Assembly (NCBI RefSeq): GCF_014651375.1
Contig: NZ_BMWT01000002.1
Coordinates: 749,477 to 813,476, forward strand
Length of the DNA stretch: 64,000 nucleotides
Origin: Tateyamaria omphalii
GTDB taxonomy: Bacteria > Pseudomonadota > Alphaproteobacteria > Rhodobacterales > Rhodobacteraceae
Direction of reading: 5' to 3'
Made by a program: the position numbers and the translations under genes. Shown here piece by piece: positions 60,760 through 64,000 of the stretch. Every line of letters starts with the position of its first letter. Position 1 is the stretch's first letter. The notes under the pieces were generated by a model. That model was not told where the DNA came from, made no database searches, and saw nothing but the letters and a program-made list of their open reading frames with translations.

Positions 60760-61179
60760 ATGCGCCGAAAGGCCACGATTGCGCTTCACTGGCTCACCTT
60801 GGTGCTGCTGATCCTGCTGGTCGCAGGCGGGCCAATCCCCGTCATTGCATGGGCCTTTGCCCTGTCCGGCCTCACCATGTGCCTGCTGGCCCTGGCCCAA
60901 GGGTTGATGAACGGTCCCGGCCCGAAACTCGAAGGGGCGATGCGCAGCGCACATCCATGGCTCAGCCGCGCCATGTACGCAGCGCTCGGCATCGTGACCG
61001 CACTGACCGCGTGGTCGCAGCTGGGCGGCACATGGTCAGGTCCCTCCCTGCCCGACCTCTATTTCTACCTCATGTCAGCCTCTTCCCTGCACGCGATCTT
61101 TCACCTCTGGCGACACACGGCGCTTGGCGATGGGGCGTTGCACCGAATGACACCAACATCCACGCACAAACTGCTATGA
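60760..61179 (+). CDS. Small four-helix membrane protein, cytochrome b561-like
   Basis: A 139-residue membrane protein. The N-terminus RRKATIALHWLTLVLLILLVAG and the C-terminus SASSLHAIFHLWRHTALGDG place histidines at helix ends as in di-heme b561 proteins (ALHWL and LHAIFHLWRH). The middle helices are VIAWAFALSGLTMCLLALAQG and AMYAALGIVTALTAWSQ. It is shorter than usual b561 domains and heme binding is only inferred. Its stop overlaps the zinc-ribbon gene start as ATGA, so the two products probably act together. A 161-base gap separates it from rhaK. Confidence 0.65.
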   Translation: MRRKATIALHWLTLVLLILLVAGGPIPVIAWAFALSGLTMCLLALAQGLMNGPGPKLEGAMRSAHPWLSRAMYAALGIVTALTAWSQLGGTWSGPSLPDLYFYLMSASSLHAIFHLWRHTALGDGALHRMTPTSTHKLL

Positions 61180-62297
61180 CCGATCTTCACGACCTGAGTG
61201 GCCCCGCCGGCCTCGCCGACCACCGCTTTCCTTGTGACAATTGCGGCGCGGACTTCCGCTTTGATCCGGGTGCCGGACAACTTGTCTGCGACCATTGCGG
61301 CAACACGGCACAGATGGACAGCGACGCCCCCCGGACAATCGCACCGATCGCCGAACTGGACTACCGTGCCGCTCTCAATGCCGACCTGCCGGCGGCAGAG
61401 ATCGAGGAAACCCGCGTCTCAACCTGCCCCAACTGCGCGGCACAGGTCGAATTCAACGCCGATATCCACGCCACCGAATGCCCGTTCTGCGCCACGCCCG
61501 TTGTAACCGACACCGGCGCGCACCAGCATATCAAACCACGCGGCGTGCTGCCTTTTGCGATGACCGAGGCACAGGCGCGCAAGGCCATGACCGACTGGCT
61601 GGGCGGGCTGTGGTTTGCCCCAAACGGGCTGCAGGAATACGCCCGCAAAGGCCGCGCGATGCAAGGCATCTACGTGCCCTACTGGACCTTCGACGCCGAC
61701 ACGCGCAGCGCCTATACCGGCGAACGCGGCACCGTCTATCACGAAACCAAAACCATTATGCGTGATGGCAAGCGCCAACAGGTGCGCGTGGCCAAAGTGC
61801 GCTGGCGGCGCACACGGGGCAAGGTTGCACGCTTCTTCGATGACGTGCTCGTGCTGGCCTCCAAATCCCTGCCCAAACGCTTCACGGATGCGCTTGAACC
61901 ATGGGACCTCAGCGCGCTTGAACCCTATGCACCCGAGTTCCTGGCCGGGTTCCGCGCCGAAGGCTACGCCATCGAGTTGGAAGAAGGGTTTGAAGAGGCG
62001 CGCGCGCGCATGGACCGTATCATCGCGCGGGATGTGAAGTTTGACATCGGCGGTGACCGACAGCGCATCCACTCCATCGACACGAAACTGGGCGCAGTCA
62101 CCTTCAAGCATATCCTTCTGCCGGTCTGGCTGGCCGCCTACAAGTATCGCGGTGAAACCTACCGCTTCGTCGTCAACGGCCGCACGGGTCGGGTGCAGGG
62201 CGAACGGCCATGGTCCGCGGGCAAGATCGCTCTTGCCGTGCTTGTGGGTCTGATCGTGGCGGCAGCTGTCGGCGCAGTGGTGGCCCTCCAGCAATGA
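61176..62297 (+). CDS. Zinc-ribbon membrane protein (TFIIB-type ribbon plus second ribbon)
   Basis: A 373-residue protein. Two zinc ribbons at the N-terminus: PCDNCGADFRF with CDHCGNTAQM (residues about 19-48), and TCPNCAAQVEF with ECPFCATPV (about 85-110). A central domain (PFAMTEAQARKAMTDWLGGLW, GIYVPYWTFDADTRSAYTGERG, LLPVWLAAYKYRGETYRFVVN) precedes one C-terminal membrane helix (IALAVLVGLIVAAAVGAVVAL). Often misnamed primosomal protein or helicase; no helicase motif is present. In related genomes I recall such proteins beside SPFH/TelA genes, so it may belong with the cluster at 45-50 kb. Coupled to both neighbours by ATGA overlaps. Confidence 0.85.
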   Translation: MTDLHDLSGPAGLADHRFPCDNCGADFRFDPGAGQLVCDHCGNTAQMDSDAPRTIAPIAELDYRAALNADLPAAEIEETRVSTCPNCAAQVEFNADIHATECPFCATPVVTDTGAHQHIKPRGVLPFAMTEAQARKAMTDWLGGLWFAPNGLQEYARKGRAMQGIYVPYWTFDADTRSAYTGERGTVYHETKTIMRDGKRQQVRVAKVRWRRTRGKVARFFDDVLVLASKSLPKRFTDALEPWDLSALEPYAPEFLAGFRAEGYAIELEEGFEEARARMDRIIARDVKFDIGGDRQRIHSIDTKLGAVTFKHILLPVWLAAYKYRGETYRFVVNGRTGRVQGERPWSAGKIALAVLVGLIVAAAVGAVVALQQ

Positions 62298-62965
62298 CCC
62301 AATACGATACCCTGACCGACATTCTGTCGGCCCGCTTTTCCTGCCGCGCCTTTCTGGCAGACCCGGTGCCGCAAGACACAGTTGCCCGGATCGTCTCTGC
62401 CGCGCAGAAGGTGCCAAGCTGGTGCAACGCGCAGCCGTGGCAGTTGATCGTCACGTCGGCGCAAGAAACAGACCGGTTCCGCGATGCGCTCTACGCCGCG
62501 GCCAGCACAACCGCCCCGGCCCCCGACATGACCTGGCCCGAAGGATACCCGGATGTCTATGGCGACCGCCGCCGCGCCTGTGGCTTCCAGCTTTATGATG
62601 CGGTCGGGATCGAAAAGGGGGACCGCGCCGCCTCTGCCCGTCAGATGATGGAAAACTACCGCCTGTTCGGCGCACCGCACGTCGCCATCGTGACCAGCCC
62701 CAACGTGCTGGGCCCGTACGGCGCCATGGACACAGGCGGCTTTGTCACGGCCTTCTGCCTTGCCGCACAGGCCTTGGGCGTGGCTACGATCCCGCAGGCC
62801 GCCATCGCCGCCCAGGCCCCCTTTGTGCGCAACCATTTCGACATTCCCGAAGACCGCCAAATCCTCTGCGCCGTCTCCTTCGGCTATGCAGACCCGGACC
62901 ACCCGGCCAACAGCTTCCGCACCGACCGCGCGGACGTGTCCGATGTCATGAAGTGGAAGGTATGA
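62294..62965 (+). CDS. Nitroreductase-family flavoprotein
   Basis: A 223-residue FMN-dependent oxidoreductase. [23 protein letters not shown] and [14 protein letters not shown] (FMN site, residues about 38-52) mark the family. [33 protein letters not shown] and the end [18 protein letters not shown] are also typical. The natural substrate is unknown. It overlaps the zinc-ribbon gene and dtd by 4 bases each, so it sits in a coupled four-gene run. Confidence 0.88.
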   Translation: MTQYDTLTDILSARFSCRAFLADPVPQDTVARIVSAAQKVPSWCNAQPWQLIVTSAQETDRFRDALYAAASTTAPAPDMTWPEGYPDVYGDRRRACGFQLYDAVGIEKGDRAASARQMMENYRLFGAPHVAIVTSPNVLGPYGAMDTGGFVTAFCLAAQALGVATIPQAAIAAQAPFVRNHFDIPEDRQILCAVSFGYADPDHPANSFRTDRADVSDVMKWKV

Positions 62966-63408
62966 GGGCGCTTCTTCAGCGCGTGACCGAAGCCTCGGTC
63001 ACTGTGGAAGGGGAAACGGTTGGCCAATGCGGCCCGGGCCTCCTGATCCTCGTCTGCGCCATGCCCGGCGACACCTATGACACGGCCAAGGCGCTTGCGA
63101 CCAAAGTGTCTAAACTCCGGCTGTTCAAAGACGACGCGGGCAAAATGAACCTGTCGATCCTGCAAACGGGCGGCAGCGCCCTGGTAGTCAGCCAGTTCAC
63201 GCTGGCGGCAGACACGTCACGCGGCAACCGCCCCGGATTTTCAGGTGCGGCCAAACCGGAGGAAGCCGAAACGCTCTACCTGCAATTTGCACACGCGCTG
63301 CGCGATCTTGGGGTGACGGCGGAGACCGGGCAATTCGGTGCAGAGATGTCTGTGGCACTGACGAACGATGGGCCGTTAACAATTTGGCTGGATACGGAAG
63401 CAGGTTAG
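62962..63408 (+). CDS. dtd: D-aminoacyl-tRNA deacylase
   Basis: Removes D-amino acids (and glycine from tRNA-Ala) from mis-charged tRNA. 148 residues. It begins [20 protein letters not shown]; the two DTD motifs are SQFTL (residues 77-81, in [13 protein letters not shown]) and NDGPLTIW near 138, the cis-Gly-Pro motif. The product is complete, ending WLDTEAG. Its ATG at 62962 overlaps the nitroreductase stop; three extra codons upstream are not needed. Confidence 0.94.
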   Translation: MRALLQRVTEASVTVEGETVGQCGPGLLILVCAMPGDTYDTAKALATKVSKLRLFKDDAGKMNLSILQTGGSALVVSQFTLAADTSRGNRPGFSGAAKPEEAETLYLQFAHALRDLGVTAETGQFGAEMSVALTNDGPLTIWLDTEAG

Positions 63409-63515
63409 ATTGCAAACGGCTCCGGTGGGGACGGAACGGATACGGATCGCTTGAACCATTACCACTTTCTTGTGGTGTGTCACGGGCATGTTTTTTAGCT
63501 GAAGGGGTTTGTCGG

Positions 63516-64000
63516 ATGAAGGTGTTTGGTGATTTCGAACTAAGCAAGTTTTGGTCTGGTGGCGACTATGAACGTGACAATTACATCGGCGCGCCGTTGC
63601 AAACCGAGTTACTCGCGTCTGTCGAACGCGAACTAGGGTATCAACTCCCCAAGAGCTATATTGAGCTGATGAGTGTTCAAAATGGTGGAATACCCAACAA
63701 CACATGCCACAAAACCGCTACAGAAACATCTTGGGCAGACGATCATATCGCAATAACGGGAATTTCCGCGATAGATCGGACACCAGTTTATTCACTGTGT
63801 GGAGAATTGGGCAGCCGGTTCATGATAGAGGAATGGGGTTACCCACCGATAGGTGTTTACTTTGCCGACTGCCCTTCGGCTGGTCATGACATGCTTTGCC
63901 TCGACTATAGGAATGCTGACGACCGTAAGGAGCCGAATGTTGTTCATGTTGATCAAGACAGCGACTTTAAGATCACCTTCATAGCCCCCAACTTTGAACT
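63516..64000 (+). CDS. SMI1/KNR4-like protein, 3' end beyond the window
   Basis: An open frame from the ATG at 63516 (GAAGGGG upstream) runs off the window after 161 codons. It begins KVFGDFELSKFWSGGDYERD; VERELGYQLPKSYIELMSVQNGG is the SMI1/KNR4 signature, followed by AITGISAIDRTPVYSLCGEL, EEWGYPPIGVYFADCPSAGHDM and CLDYR. Such proteins often serve as immunity factors to contact-dependent or polymorphic toxins. The coding bases are clearly less GC-rich than the neighbours, suggesting recent acquisition. A toxin gene, if any, is outside the window. Confidence 0.8.
   Translation, partial: MKVFGDFELSKFWSGGDYERDNYIGAPLQTELLASVERELGYQLPKSYIELMSVQNGGIPNNTCHKTATETSWADDHIAITGISAIDRTPVYSLCGELGSRFMIEEWGYPPIGVYFADCPSAGHDMLCLDYRNADDRKEPNVVHVDQDSDFKITFIAPNFE

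Noticed and set aside
1-64000. CRISPR arrays, prophage genes, insertion sequences, tRNA or rRNA genes
   Set aside because: I found no regularly spaced repeats, transposase, integrase or capsid genes, and no tRNA or rRNA; RNase P RNA and the ybhL-type leader are the only RNAs I can support.

Overview
The window is about 60 percent GC, densely coded on both strands, with many 4-base ATGA stop/start overlaps. The choline-O-sulfate/betaine operon, ScfR-type regulator, TadA, GatCA, YebC, a ybhL-type leader before a Bax-inhibitor-1 gene, and a rhizobial-style rhamnose ABC locus together point to a chromosomal segment of a marine alphaproteobacterium of the Rhodobacterales (Roseobacter group). I see no phage, insertion sequence, CRISPR array or tRNA.

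Layout. 1-3.2 kb: the end of a Bcr/CflA drug-efflux gene, an ScfR-like regulator and a secreted nuclease. 3.25-10.07 kb: operon betI-betC-(BCCT transporter)-betB-betA on the minus strand, converting choline sulfate and choline to glycine betaine, with a palindromic BetI operator before betI. 10-15.1 kb: EamA and LysE exporters, small unknown genes, YebC and a glutathionyl-hydroquinone reductase. 15.1-15.5 kb: a 384-base gap with a large nested inverted repeat and one copy of a 129-base dispersed repeat; the other copy lies at 42.6 kb. 15.5-24.7 kb: two SLC13 carriers with RCK domains, a BASS carrier, a KstD-like flavoprotein, an EamA carrier, YmdB-type phosphodiesterase and 5-formyl-THF cyclo-ligase. 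24.7-31.9 kb: MgtE, guanine deaminase, then a coupled run XRE regulator-HisN phosphatase-8-oxoguanine deaminase-CAP protein, and a LysR regulator.

31.9-38 kb: DUF1127 protein, ybhL leader and BI-1 gene, cupin, a tight run of two tiny ORFs with a P-loop kinase and a GNAT, rpmG, an AraC regulator, a YHS protein, and RNase P RNA on the minus strand. 38-45 kb: AmpD-like amidase, Excalibur lipoprotein, gatA/gatC, ceramidase-like membrane protein, UPF0173 hydrolase, tadA and an RluB-type pseudouridine synthase.

45-50 kb: an envelope-linked cluster of M23 peptidase, XpaC, TelA, DUF2927 lipoprotein and an SPFH-GYF2 protein. 50-60.6 kb: a complete L-rhamnose locus. rhaA-rhaD diverge from rhaR-rhaSTPQMK around a 186-base operator region, covering uptake, mutarotation, isomerisation, phosphorylation, and aldol cleavage plus lactaldehyde oxidation. 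60.7-62.3 kb: a b561-like membrane protein and a double zinc-ribbon membrane protein that may be the displaced end of the TelA/SPFH cluster. 62.3-64 kb: nitroreductase, dtd, and the start of a SMI1/KNR4-like gene cut by the window edge.

The most interesting signals are the two-copy 129-base element, the XpaC/TelA/DUF2927/SPFH-GYF2 module apparently split by the rhamnose locus, and the mosaic rhamnose pathway (enterobacterial-type RhaA with a rhizobial-type transporter).
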